This document shows, piece after piece, positions 10,972 through 19,975 of a stretch of DNA of 64,000 nucleotides. The stretch is from contig JBLGBS010000002.1 in assembly GCA_047617985.1 (NCBI GenBank), forward strand, positions 19,507 to 83,506, given 5' to 3'. The notes under the pieces were generated by a model. It ran no database searches. It saw only the letters and a list, made by a program, of their open reading frames with translations, and had not been told where the DNA came from. The stretch comes from SW-4-43-9 sp047617985 (GTDB lineage Archaea; Nanohalarchaeota; Nanosalinia; Nanosalinales; Nanosalinaceae). The translations under genes were made by a program, and so were the position numbers. Position 1 is the stretch's first letter, and each line of letters begins with the position of its first letter.

Positions 10972-11841
10972 ATGAACCCCGGGAAATTTGCAGTTCTGAC
11001 AGCAGTAGTCTTGATGCTTGTATCTCTAGCTTCGGCGTCATCTTTCGGAAGCTTCTCATCCGACACAACCAAGCAGATAGACTCCTCCGAGACCCGCTTC
11101 AGTATCTCTGTTTTCAACCTCGGAAACCAGACTCTTCAGCTCAGTATAAACTCTACTCAGCCGGAAGGAGCAAGTATAGTCCATGAAGATGAGATAGAGC
11201 TGGAGCCGTCAGAAGTTACAAGAAACCCTTCAGGAGATAAACAATGGTTCCTTACCTCGAACAACAGATACGTGGAGACAACTGAGATACCGGTAAGATT
11301 CTTCAGGGACGCAGATGCTTCGAGAGATAACTTTGAGTTCACCGTCGATATTCAGGCTTCGAGCTCGATAAACGAAGGGGAGAGCGGTGTGGTTCAGAAT
11401 ATTGTGCAGGTAAGAAGCTACAGCTACCAGGTAGAAACCGATGTCGATAACGTTAACTCGCCTGACGATGATCAGGGAGACGAAACGGATTCCTCTGATC
11501 CGGGACAGAGTCCGGGTAACGGTGGAACAGATGATCTCTCTCCGGGAGATGCAATTGGTGGTATCGGAGATGCGATAGGAGGAATCGGTGAGGATCAGGA
11601 AGAACAGGACGAAAGCAATCAGAACGAAAATAATGGAGAGGATGAAACAGATCAGAACCAGGACAGCCCCGCAGACCGAAACTCCGATTCTCCGGGAGAT
11701 GGGGAGAATACGAATACAAACAGTGGAGAGAGCGATAGTCTTACAGGCAGGTTCCTGCAGTCGGCAAGCGTTAACGGTACAACTATTGTGATGTTCCTGT
11801 TTATGGCAGGATCTGTCGTGTACTTTGTGAGGGTGATATAG
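10972..11841 (+). CDS. Secreted acidic protein with C-terminal membrane anchor (289 aa)
   Basis: Begins with a clear signal peptide (basic start, hydrophobic residues ~6-22 ending SLASAS). A folded beta-type domain of about 130 residues follows, then a ~110-residue low-complexity linker made of Asp, Glu, Gln, Asn, Ser, Gly and Pro, with a GGIGDAIGGIG direct repeat. A single C-terminal hydrophobic helix (MFLFMAGSVVYFV) closes the protein. The sequence just before that helix is LTGRFLQ, which matches ATGKFLQ at the same place in the 913-aa protein at 24556. The linker probably holds the globular domain away from the membrane. It lies 10 bases after the giant gene and abuts the next gene, so co-transcription is likely. 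No family recognised. Confidence 0.85.
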   Translation: MNPGKFAVLTAVVLMLVSLASASSFGSFSSDTTKQIDSSETRFSISVFNLGNQTLQLSINSTQPEGASIVHEDEIELEPSEVTRNPSGDKQWFLTSNNRYVETTEIPVRFFRDADASRDNFEFTVDIQASSSINEGESGVVQNIVQVRSYSYQVETDVDNVNSPDDDQGDETDSSDPGQSPGNGGTDDLSPGDAIGGIGDAIGGIGEDQEEQDESNQNENNGEDETDQNQDSPADRNSDSPGDGENTNTNSGESDSLTGRFLQSASVNGTTIVMFLFMAGSVVYFVRVI

Positions 11842-14457
11842 ATGAGAGAAAAAATTATCTTCGCTGCCTCGATACTGTTTTTGACCGGGTTGTCGGCAGG
11901 TGTACAGATAAACAGCTTCCAGACCTTTGATGGGGAAGGACAGACCCAGTTATTCGAGGTAAACGATACTGTAGAGTTCAGACTTAACGCTTCAGATACA
12001 GAAAACGCTTCGATTGATGTATACGATAGTGAAGGCCAGCTGATTCTGAATGATCAGGAGCTGGAAGCGGAAGGAACTAACGACACCAGAGTGTTTTCAT
12101 ACAGTTACTCGGTTCAGGGAGAAAACCTTTCGGTCGGAAACTGGATGGCAAGGGCTGAAGCCGTATCATCAGATTCAATTGAAAACGCCACTGATTCCAC
12201 TGCTTTCCACGTCGCAGGCGACAGACCAAGCTTTATTTCGCTCCAGGCAGAGCCTTTCCAGGTCACGCAGGGAGACAATCTTTCCGTCACCGCAGAGATC
12301 ACTGATGCCGACACAGATCTGAGCAGTGTAAACTTGTCTTTCCCTGGCTGGGAGAACTTCACAATGACGCAGGACGCTCAGGAAGATTTTGTCTACGAGT
12401 ACAGTGCTGAAGTAGAGGCAGATGAGGCTATGCAGGATGATTACAGGGTTGAAGCTGAGGATTCTACAGGTAAAACAGCGGTTGAAACAGGTGACTTCAA
12501 ATTCGTTGAGAATTTGGAGGGAACAGACGTTACTGTTGAGGTAGCGCCTTCCTGCTCCAGCACGCTGGATTTCTTCCTTGTACCTGGAGATGGTGAGATC
12601 GTTCAGAACAAGACAGGTGTTTTCGTTGAAATAGCAGGTAACTCCGGTAACGTTCAGTCAAACATCTCTATCGACTATCTTGATGTAAATTATCAGGCTC
12701 AGGATCCCTACACGAGAGGAGATCAGAAAGGCCCTCTGGTTCAGTCCTATTCCGGGGAAAAGTTTGAGAACGTGAAAGTTGGGTCATCTGTGACATACTT
12801 CAAACTGTTCAATGCGCAGTACCAGATGGGTAACTACACAGGTTTCTCCCAGATTTCAACCGAGTGCCAGGCAGAAGGCCCTGAAGCCGAGCAGAGAAAC
12901 CTTAACCAGCTGGAAAACGATTTCAGATGTACCAACACCTCAGCAGTAAGATTTAACTGCTCTAATGTGGAGATTGTAAACGAAAATCTTGTTGACAGCG
13001 AGATAGAGCAGGCAAACTTCACTAACACGACCGATAAGACAGTGGAACCACAGAGGGATGGAACCGAAGCCTACAGGACAGAAATTGATCTCAACTCCAC
13101 TACCTACGATGCGTTTCTATTCGATAGCGTGGATACGGAGAGCTATGACTATTCATGTCTATCGGAAAACGATTCCATATACAGTGAATCCGCGCAGTGC
13201 GGTTATGAATCGAATCTGCTGGGCATCGAAGATATAGAGATAAAATCGATAGGAGCTGATGGTTCCAACGCCACTTATTCACTGCAGAAGGCAAACCAGG
13301 AGAAACTGAATACAACACTTGAGTGCGAAGACCAGAACAAAGATGATTCAGAAGCCACGTGCGACACGGATTTCAAATTCTTCGAGCGCTTCTCATTCTT
13401 CGGAAACTTCGAGATCGTCGATGCTATAGGAGATGAATCCGGAGGGGTAAACAACACCGGTAATCAGAGCACTAACCAGTCAATACCAGGAAATGATACT
13501 AACCCCGGGAGGACAAATGTAACCGTCCCTGAACCGGAGCCGGAGCCAGAACCTGAACCGGAGCCGGAGCCAGAACCTGAACCGGAGCCGGTTGTAAGGG
13601 TAGATATTGAGTCTTTAAATGAAACTTATTCTACACCTCAGGGAAGCTTTGTACCAGCAGACTTTGAGGTCTCTAATCTTGGGAATGTACCGTTAAACGA
13701 TCTACAGCTGAACTCTCTGGTTCAGAGAATAAGAGGTGACTGGGATGTAAGAAACGCCCAGGTGGAAAATCTTTCAGTTAATGAAACGGTGCAGAGACAG
13801 GTATTCATCAGGCCTTCGGAAGATACAGAACCGGGCAGCTATGTTGTTCCGGTCGCTGCCCAGGACGATGAAAACAACACCCTAGATCTGGACTACTTCA
13901 CACTCAATGTCAAAGAAGCAGATTTTGTCCCTAGAATGGAGATAACCGAGTCACCTCAGACAGTAAGTCTTGAGGCGGAAACATCCCAGCAGATACCTGT
14001 ACTTCTTGAAAACACGGGCAGAATAGATCTTGAAAATATTAGCGCAAGGGTTCAGAACATAGAGGACTGTGGAACAACCAGTTCAGGTGAGATAGAGGAG
14101 CTGGCTGTGAACGGCTCCCAGTCTCTTCAGCTTGAGTTCTCGGCCTCTGATTCAACAGGAGAATGTGAAACCACGTTAGTCGTTTCCTCAGGTGGAGGTG
14201 CGTACACCTTCTCGGAGATTGATGTCGAGATAACCCCGGAAGCCGGTCTGATTCCTGAGGAGCAGAGAGTGCCGGTGATCGCTCTGGTGTGGACTTCGGT
14301 TCTCATGCTTTACGCATTTTTCACCAGGGAGTACGATCTTGAGAGCTGGACTGTTAAAGGGCCGTTTATCGCTCTGGTGATGGGAGAGACCATGATAATT
14401 CTTTACCTGATGGCGAACTACTACGGTCTGGCGGTTATGAGATTCCTACCTTTCTGA
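11842..14457 (+). CDS. Secreted/membrane surface protein with Pro-Glu spacer (871 aa)
   Basis: Starts directly after the stop of the previous gene. It has an N-terminal signal peptide (about residues 5-20) and several beta-sandwich domains with NxS/T sequons and scattered cysteine pairs. A rod-like run of about ten Pro-Glu dipeptides follows near residues 563-583. Next come two CARDB-like/NEW3-like domains (about 590-700 and 705-800; pattern .F.V.N.GN.P......V and P......G.I.LE.ISA). Two transmembrane helices close the protein (about 810-826 and 837-862). The architecture resembles archaeal membrane-tethered adhesion or glycosylation-accessory proteins in which NEW3 domains precede the anchor. 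It is the last gene of the surface operon and its final 12 bases overlap a convergent gene. Confidence 0.85.
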   Translation: MREKIIFAASILFLTGLSAGVQINSFQTFDGEGQTQLFEVNDTVEFRLNASDTENASIDVYDSEGQLILNDQELEAEGTNDTRVFSYSYSVQGENLSVGNWMARAEAVSSDSIENATDSTAFHVAGDRPSFISLQAEPFQVTQGDNLSVTAEITDADTDLSSVNLSFPGWENFTMTQDAQEDFVYEYSAEVEADEAMQDDYRVEAEDSTGKTAVETGDFKFVENLEGTDVTVEVAPSCSSTLDFFLVPGDGEIVQNKTGVFVEIAGNSGNVQSNISIDYLDVNYQAQDPYTRGDQKGPLVQSYSGEKFENVKVGSSVTYFKLFNAQYQMGNYTGFSQISTECQAEGPEAEQRNLNQLENDFRCTNTSAVRFNCSNVEIVNENLVDSEIEQANFTNTTDKTVEPQRDGTEAYRTEIDLNSTTYDAFLFDSVDTESYDYSCLSENDSIYSESAQCGYESNLLGIEDIEIKSIGADGSNATYSLQKANQEKLNTTLECEDQNKDDSEATCDTDFKFFERFSFFGNFEIVDAIGDESGGVNNTGNQSTNQSIPGNDTNPGRTNVTVPEPEPEPEPEPEPEPEPEPEPVVRVDIESLNETYSTPQGSFVPADFEVSNLGNVPLNDLQLNSLVQRIRGDWDVRNAQVENLSVNETVQRQVFIRPSEDTEPGSYVVPVAAQDDENNTLDLDYFTLNVKEADFVPRMEITESPQTVSLEAETSQQIPVLLENTGRIDLENISARVQNIEDCGTTSSGEIEELAVNGSQSLQLEFSASDSTGECETTLVVSSGGGAYTFSEIDVEITPEAGLIPEEQRVPVIALVWTSVLMLYAFFTREYDLESWTVKGPFIALVMGETMIILYLMANYYGLAVMRFLPF
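13531..13590 (+). repeat. 24-bp tandem repeat encoding Pro-Glu spacer
   Basis: Two exact copies of a 24-bp unit beginning gaaccggagccggagc, followed by half a copy, lie in frame inside the 871-aa surface protein gene and encode alternating Glu-Pro. Such a minisatellite can change length by slippage in 24-bp steps without breaking the frame. Confidence 0.9.
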
Positions 14458-14994
14458 ATTATCATCCCATGCTACCTGAAGGGTGCGCATAACAGTAGCT
14501 GAGATAGCCAGGAAAAATCCAACTGTGAATATCTGTGTCTGTAAAACACCTATCTCCAGTATTTCAGCTAAGTTATTCATATCGCCGACCAGGCTCAGGC
14601 TTATCGCTGTCGAAACCAGCAGGCCGGTGCCGAGGGAGGTGTAATTGATTCTCTTTAAGCTGTCATCAAACCTGTTCTTCAGACTTGTGAAGCTTAAGAA
14701 TCCTCCTGCTACAGCTGTGCTTAGATAACCGACGCTGTAGAAAGCTATAAGCTGATAGTTATTCGGGACGCATACAGGTCTTACACTTCCATGGATGCCG
14801 TTGATGTTCAAACCCCAGTTGAGGATGTACTCACAGTTTATTGATTCCAGGACAACCATGTGGGAGAGTTCATGCACAACAGGCCCGATCACAAAAACAG
14901 ATAGAAGGAAGATAACAGATGCAGATATTTTCCTGTAAATACTTTTTCTGCTCTCAAGTTTCTCCATCTGCTTCACATGTTTATCGGGGAGCAT
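14446..14994 (-). CDS. Membrane metalloprotease-like protein with HELSH motif (182 aa)
   Basis: A small integral membrane protein with about five hydrophobic segments. The first carries VVHELSHMVV (His41, Glu42, His45), the HExxH zinc motif typical of intramembrane or membrane-associated metalloproteases (M50/M48-like). A third zinc ligand is not obvious, so the exact family is unclear. It lies 4 bases downstream of the coiled-coil gene on the same strand and converges on the surface operon. Its position between the surface operon and the MoxR/VWA module suggests a role in processing or quality control of envelope proteins, but this is inference. Confidence 0.75.
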   Translation of the reverse strand: MLPDKHVKQMEKLESRKSIYRKISASVIFLLSVFVIGPVVHELSHMVVLESINCEYILNWGLNINGIHGSVRPVCVPNNYQLIAFYSVGYLSTAVAGGFLSFTSLKNRFDDSLKRINYTSLGTGLLVSTAISLSLVGDMNNLAEILEIGVLQTQIFTVGFFLAISATVMRTLQVAWDDNSER

Positions 14995-14998
14995 AGAA

Positions 14999-16987
14999 TC
15001 ATCTCAGATCGTTGATAACCTTCTCCGAAGTATCTATAACCTCGTCCACATTGTTCACTCGAACTTCACCTCGGTACGATTCATCCATTTTCCTGAAGAA
15101 CTTGATTAATGTGTCAACGTTTTCATCACGGTTATCCAGGCCTTCCAGACTGTCCGCAAGCTCTGAATAGGTCAGCTCTCTGTCTATCTCAAGAAGATAT
15201 TCTAGGTATCCTTTCAGAACCTGTGCGGTTTTTATAGCACTTTCCCGCCTTTCAAGATCTCTGTAGCTTTCCAGGATTCCGACAACTTTCTCATACTTAC
15301 TTTCCTTGTCGTTCTCATCTTCTTCATCGCTTCCTCTAAGCTTCTCCCATTTACTGCTGAACTCGCTTTTCAGATCGAAGTACTCCATGAAACTGCCGTC
15401 ATCGTCTTTTTCCTTTTCCTTCTCCTCGACAGCACCCATCAGCACCTCCAGGTCTTCTTCAGCCTCCTCCTTCAGCTCTTCTTCTGTCGGTTCTTCATCG
15501 TCTGATCTATCGGTTTTTTCTTCCTGCTGTTCCTTCTGCGACTCTATCTCGGATTTCAGCTTCTTCAGATCCTCGTTGCTGGATTTCCGGAGCATCTCCT
15601 CGTTCACTCCATGTTCCTTTAACTCGGAGATTAACTGCTGTCTCTCATTTTTCTCATCTTTGAGGTTTCTCAGCTGGGCGAGTGTGATTTCGCTCAGTTT
15701 TTCATCATCCATCTCTACACCGAGCTCATCCATCAGCTCTTTCTTCTGCTTTATTTCATCTACCATTTCATGAAGATCATCCAGATCCTTATCCTTCAGC
15801 TCTTCAGGTTTGTAGCCGTAAGTTGTGAGTTCGGCAGCTAGTTTTTTCCTGTTATCCAGCTTTTCGGCGAACTCCTTCAGTTCATCAATATCTTTGCCCT
15901 GAAGCCTTTCCGGCTCCACATCGTACTTGTTTTCAATCTCTTCACGCTTCTGCTTTCTTTTCTCAAGCTTTTCCTCGAAATCCCTGAGCTCGTCCAGGTT
16001 TTTGTCATCTATCTGCTCTTCGGAAATATTGTACTTGCCCAGGACTTCCTGCCTTTTGCTTTCAAGCTCTTCCAGCTCACTTTCTAGACCCTCCAGTTCC
16101 TGAATATCCTTTCCTTCAAGACGATCCTCGCTGACACCGAATTTATCCATCAGCTCCTGCTTCTTGGCTCTCTTCCTCTCAAGTTTTGATTTCAGCTGTT
16201 TAAGATCGGAAACGCTTTTACCATTAATTTCATCCTCTTCAACCCCGTATTTGTTCTTTAACTCATCCACCAGATTCTGTCTCTCACCTTCAATAATATC
16301 GCTGATAGCTTGGTCGATATCCTCTTCGTTATTGTCTGTCTGGTCTTTCTGTGGTCTGGTTCCGGATGGTTTGCTGTTCTGAGATTCTGTTCCCGGCCTC
16401 TGGGTTATTCCGGAGTTAGGGCTACTGGAGCTGTTTGATCCGGTTGGTGGGGAGGCTGTCTGCTGGACTGGTTCGCTCTGAACCGGTGCTCTCTGGTTAC
16501 TTGTTTGTGAAGCTCCTGCCCTTCTGCTCTGCTGGACTGCTGAACCTCTCACAGCACCGGAAAAGTTCTGTGGAACCGGCGCATTCCCGACGTGGGAGAC
16601 ATTCTCAACGTGTTCCCCTTCATCAGGTGCGATTTCGAACCTGTGCCCGGCCAGATTAAGCATAGGCATGTTTTCAAGATCAAATTTTATTCCCTGGATA
16701 TCCGCTACAAACCTGGTTTCACCGGATTCATCTTCGATAACTTTCAGTTCTCCCAGCGTTCTCTCCTCAACTATTTCGGAGTGCTGATGGCTTTCCAGCT
16801 GTCTTTTAATGTAGTTGACTGCTGTACTCCGGTTTTTCGCTGACTGCTCCGCTTTCAGAATTCTCCGCAGATCGTCGTCGCTCAGGTCGTTCTCCCTGAT
16901 GAACTGCTTCAGATCGGAAACAGAGCTCTCAACTAGGGAGATTAACTCTTCAAGCTGTATTCCTTCCTCTGGTTTTTGATCGGTCAT
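14999..16987 (-). CDS. Cytoplasmic coiled-coil protein with seven ~36-residue repeats (662 aa)
   Basis: No signal peptide or membrane segment. The N-terminal ~130 residues form a helical domain and a small beta-rich domain. A Pro/Ser/Asn-rich linker (about 150-225) follows. Residues ~240-490 then contain seven degenerate repeats with the pattern K(Y/F)GV.ED.L.GKDI.EL..L...LE..K.K. The C-terminus is an acidic linker and a helical domain. Each repeat looks like a short helical hairpin with a long helix, which would give a segmented rod. It has its own TATA box (CTTATTTAA on the - strand, about 17006-17016) some 24 nt before the ATG, implying a leaderless mRNA. Downstream of the VWA gene, it may be a partner of the MoxR/VWA system. 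Function unknown. Confidence 0.82.
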   Translation of the reverse strand: MTDQKPEEGIQLEELISLVESSVSDLKQFIRENDLSDDDLRRILKAEQSAKNRSTAVNYIKRQLESHQHSEIVEERTLGELKVIEDESGETRFVADIQGIKFDLENMPMLNLAGHRFEIAPDEGEHVENVSHVGNAPVPQNFSGAVRGSAVQQSRRAGASQTSNQRAPVQSEPVQQTASPPTGSNSSSSPNSGITQRPGTESQNSKPSGTRPQKDQTDNNEEDIDQAISDIIEGERQNLVDELKNKYGVEEDEINGKSVSDLKQLKSKLERKRAKKQELMDKFGVSEDRLEGKDIQELEGLESELEELESKRQEVLGKYNISEEQIDDKNLDELRDFEEKLEKRKQKREEIENKYDVEPERLQGKDIDELKEFAEKLDNRKKLAAELTTYGYKPEELKDKDLDDLHEMVDEIKQKKELMDELGVEMDDEKLSEITLAQLRNLKDEKNERQQLISELKEHGVNEEMLRKSSNEDLKKLKSEIESQKEQQEEKTDRSDDEEPTEEELKEEAEEDLEVLMGAVEEKEKEKDDDGSFMEYFDLKSEFSSKWEKLRGSDEEDENDKESKYEKVVGILESYRDLERRESAIKTAQVLKGYLEYLLEIDRELTYSELADSLEGLDNRDENVDTLIKFFRKMDESYRGEVRVNNVDEVIDTSEKVINDLR

Positions 16988-17005
16988 TGTATTAGCAATA
17001 CGATC

Positions 17006-17016
17006 TGCTTAAATAA
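17006..17016 (-). promoter_or_regulatory. TATA box for the coiled-coil repeat gene
   Basis: The AT-rich box CCTTATTTAAG on the - strand is centred about 24 nt upstream of the ATG at 16987. This is the spacing expected when transcription starts at or just before the start codon. Confidence 0.5.
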
Positions 17017-17020
17017 GGTT

Positions 17021-17980
17021 TTATGGTATGATGCTGAACCTGGTGCTTCCCAGAACCCACTCCAGGAGCATGATTCCTACGGCCAGAAATATGAAATACT
17101 GTGAGATATCCCTTCTGTTCTCTGTCTGCTCTATCTGCAGGAATGCCGACTCAAGCTGGCTCTTATCCGTTACTGTTAGGGACTGACCTTCTGTCTGATT
17201 TGAGATACTGTAGAGCTGTTCCTGATCAAGGTTAGGGAAGCTGGCTCTGGAAGCGTTTTCACCGGAGATCATACCGAAGTCTTCGGTCTCATTGGCGTTT
17301 TCCGCATTCCCGATACCGATTGTGTTCACCTCGACATCATTGTTTTTGACAAACTTAACTGATTCGTTTATAGAGGTTCCAACGTTGTTCCTGCCATCTG
17401 TTATCAGTATAATCTTTTTCGTTTGGTTCTCCTCTCCTATCAGCATCGAGGTCGATGTTATAAGAGCCTCTCCGATAGCTGTACCGGCCTGCTGACCGAT
17501 GGATATGTTCTGTATAGCTCTTGAAACATTTGACGTGCTGTCCGAAAGCTCCACCTCTTTATTGACTGTTCCAGAGAAAGATACCACTCCTTTCTTGCTC
17601 TGCTCAGAAGTTCTTGAAACGAAATTAGCTGAAATCTCTTTCGCTGCCTCGAAACGCGTAGGGTCTATATCCCCGGCAAGCATTGAGGAAGATGAGTCAA
17701 TCGCAACCACATAGTCGGATTCACTGGCCGGTACCTGCTCTAACAGCACGGGATTTGAAATCCCTATTATAAGCGCGGTAAGCGCTCCCAGCCGGAGAAG
17801 TACCATCAGATTACTGCTTCGTATGAACTTTCCGCCGGTAACTTTCTGCAGGGTTTCGTAGTTTCCGAACTTCATAGCTCTCTGCCTGTTCATCTTCTTC
17901 GCGGAGAGATAGAATATTACTGCCAGACCGTTTATCAGGAAAAACAGGTTTGCGTACTGATCTGTGAATATCAGCTGCAT
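17021..17980 (-). CDS. BatA-like von Willebrand factor A domain membrane protein (319 aa)
   Basis: Two N-terminal hydrophobic helices (about residues 8-26 and 58-75) lead into a VWA domain with an intact metal-ion-dependent adhesion site: DSSSS (Asp95, Ser97, Ser99) and a later TDGRNN segment. A final helix near residues 294-312 re-enters the membrane. This is the layout of BatA/BatB proteins, which work with a MoxR ATPase and a DUF58 protein in assembling or activating envelope or metal-dependent complexes. It follows the DUF58 gene by one base, in the order moxR-DUF58-VWA seen across bacteria and archaea. The substrate here is unknown; the dense surface-protein neighbourhood suggests an envelope target. 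Confidence 0.88.
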   Translation of the reverse strand: MQLIFTDQYANLFFLINGLAVIFYLSAKKMNRQRAMKFGNYETLQKVTGGKFIRSSNLMVLLRLGALTALIIGISNPVLLEQVPASESDYVVAIDSSSSMLAGDIDPTRFEAAKEISANFVSRTSEQSKKGVVSFSGTVNKEVELSDSTSNVSRAIQNISIGQQAGTAIGEALITSTSMLIGEENQTKKIILITDGRNNVGTSINESVKFVKNNDVEVNTIGIGNAENANETEDFGMISGENASRASFPNLDQEQLYSISNQTEGQSLTVTDKSQLESAFLQIEQTENRRDISQYFIFLAVGIMLLEWVLGSTRFSIIP

Positions 17981-17981
17981 A

Positions 17982-18881
17982 CTACCATTCCACCTCGCTC
18001 TGGTTGAAGTAAGCTGCGTACTCTGCGCCGAAAGAGTCTCTTGTATCGATTTTCAGGAAATTGGATCCGGTTCCTGTGACTTTATCCCTTATTCTCTGCT
18101 CCTGTTTCTCAACTTCCTCCTCGTACTGATCCTTGATTCTGGAGGTGTTGAACACCTGTTTCCCCCCTCCGCCCGGCGCCTGAAACCTGACGTTTCCGGA
18201 TTCAGGGAGTTTGTAGTCTCTTAGATCTCTGACCATTGTTGTCATCATGTGGCGGAACTTCGAGTTCGCCAGCTTCATATTGGCTTTCCACTCTCCCTCA
18301 ATGTTCAGAAAATCGGAGAGCAGAAAAATAGTTGTGTTCGGCTTCAATCTTCCGATAACATCTTTTAGAGCTTCTTCTAGGTTGAGCTGTCCGCCGTAGT
18401 TATCCTGGTTTACAAGCTCTCTCAAAATTAGGTGGTACTGTGTCTGCCCTCTTTCGGGAGTGATTAAAGTTCCGTCACCGCCGTACATACCCAGCCCTAC
18501 TTTCTGGCCTATATCAACGCTGGCATATGCAAGGGTCGCTGCCATCAGTGCTGCGTACTCGCTTTTCAGTTTTTCTGCGGTTCCGAAAGTCATTGTCTCT
18601 GAGGTGTCAACTAGAATGAAAGTATCTGTGTCTGTCTCTACATCGTATTCTTTTACGTAAAGATCATTGGATCTGGCTGAGGCCTTCCAGTCAATTCTGG
18701 AAGCGTCGTCGCTGGGCATGTACTGTCTTAGGTTTGAGAACTCGACTCCGGATGGCTGGAACTGCTCCTTGTAGTGCAGTATAAACCTGAATAAGTCGGC
18801 AACACGTTTGACCTCGCTGTCTATCTCATTGATTAGCTGTTCTCTGTCCTGTATCTGCATGCTTTCGGAGGAGTCTTCCAT
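17982..18881 (-). CDS. DUF58 family protein (299 aa)
   Basis: Contains the DUF58 hallmark RIDWKASARS at residues 62-71, followed by a VWA-like fold (VDTSETMTFG ... LLSDFL). The Ser/Thr-containing site (DTSETM) replaces the usual DxSxS and may still bind a metal. No membrane helix is visible, so it is probably soluble and membrane-associated through its partner VWA protein. It starts immediately after the MoxR gene stop (the genes abut), so the two are co-translated. DUF58 proteins occur almost always with MoxR AAA+ ATPases; the biochemical role is not settled. Confidence 0.9.
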   Translation of the reverse strand: MEDSSESMQIQDREQLINEIDSEVKRVADLFRFILHYKEQFQPSGVEFSNLRQYMPSDDASRIDWKASARSNDLYVKEYDVETDTDTFILVDTSETMTFGTAEKLKSEYAALMAATLAYASVDIGQKVGLGMYGGDGTLITPERGQTQYHLILRELVNQDNYGGQLNLEEALKDVIGRLKPNTTIFLLSDFLNIEGEWKANMKLANSKFRHMMTTMVRDLRDYKLPESGNVRFQAPGGGGKQVFNTSRIKDQYEEEVEKQEQRIRDKVTGTGSNFLKIDTRDSFGAEYAAYFNQSEVEW

Positions 18882-19895
18882 CTATCTCACTGGTACCCTG
18901 TCCACCACGTTTTGGATAATCTCCGTTTTCTCGATGTTCTCAGCCTCTCCCTCATAGTTCAGAATAATTCTGTGCTGGAAAACCTCTTGGATAACACTTC
19001 TGACATCTTCAGGGGTCACGTAATGTCTTTTATGGGTTAAAGCATTGGCTCTTGCAGCTAAAGCAAGGTTAATCGATGCTCTAGGCGTACAACCGTACGA
19101 AATGTATTTACCGTACTCCATACCGTACTTTTCCGGCTCTCTTGTAGCTGTAACCAGGTCTACAATGTACTCCTTGATCTCCTGGCTGACAACGACATAG
19201 TTAGCGAACTCCTGTATCTCCAGCAGTTCTTCTTTCGTCAAGGCTTTTTCAACTCCGAAGTCTGCTACGTCCATAATGTTGGCGTTCAGGTCGATAATCT
19301 TCTCCTCGTTCTTCTTTTTCGGGTAATCGATGTAGATCTTGAACAGAAATCTATCAACCTGTGCCTCCGGAAGCGGATATGTACCTCCCTGCTCGACCGG
19401 GTTCTGTGTAGCAATAACGAAGAAAGGCTCAGGAAGATGGAAGTCGTCATCTCCAATAGATACTTTGTGCTCCTGCATAGCCTCAAGCATAGCACTCTGA
19501 ACCTTCGGTGGAGCTCTGTTGATTTCGTCTGCAAGAATGAAGTTAGCGAAGATTGGACCTTTCTCTGTGTAGAAACCTTTTTCCTCGTTGTAAGCCTCAA
19601 TACCTACAATGTCTGAAGGCAGAAGGTCAGGTGTGAACTGTATACGGTGGAATTTGGCTTCCTCAACCGTTCTTCCAAGAACCTCTACAAGTAAAGATTT
19701 ACCTAGTCCCGGAACTCCTTCAAGCAGGACGTTACCTCCTGAAATCACACACAGGAGAACCTGGTGGATGACGTCTTCCTGTCCAATTATACCTTTCTGA
19801 ACCTCGTTTTCAAGCTTATTAATTTTCTCGCCGAACTCTTCTGCGTACTCCTTTAGCTCTTCATCTGAGAGATCTTTGAATTTACTGTCGGACAT
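18882..19895 (-). CDS. MoxR-family AAA+ ATPase (337 aa)
   Basis: Typical MoxR length and motifs: Walker A GVPGLGKS (residues 60-67), Walker B ILADEINRAPP (about 120-130), the MQEH sensor region, FFVIATQNP sensor 1, and the RASINLALAARA C-terminal helical segment. MoxR ATPases act as chaperones that remodel or load partners bound through VWA proteins; the partners are encoded directly downstream. A TATA-like TTTTATTC lies about 28 nt before the ATG, so this gene probably begins the operon that runs through the DUF58 and VWA genes. Confidence 0.95.
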   Translation of the reverse strand: MSDSKFKDLSDEELKEYAEEFGEKINKLENEVQKGIIGQEDVIHQVLLCVISGGNVLLEGVPGLGKSLLVEVLGRTVEEAKFHRIQFTPDLLPSDIVGIEAYNEEKGFYTEKGPIFANFILADEINRAPPKVQSAMLEAMQEHKVSIGDDDFHLPEPFFVIATQNPVEQGGTYPLPEAQVDRFLFKIYIDYPKKKNEEKIIDLNANIMDVADFGVEKALTKEELLEIQEFANYVVVSQEIKEYIVDLVTATREPEKYGMEYGKYISYGCTPRASINLALAARANALTHKRHYVTPEDVRSVIQEVFQHRIILNYEGEAENIEKTEIIQNVVDRVPVR

Positions 19896-19975
19896 AGGAT
19901 ATCTTTGTCTTAGTTTGAATAAAAGAGTTCAAGTCGAAGAGAAAGAGGAAAAGAAAAAGGAAATGAATAGAGTTT

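Noticed and set aside
15306..15773. 155-codon Ser/Phe-rich frame on the + strand
   Set aside because: Antisense shadow of the coiled-coil repeat protein; low-complexity composition arises from Glu/Lys codons on the other strand.
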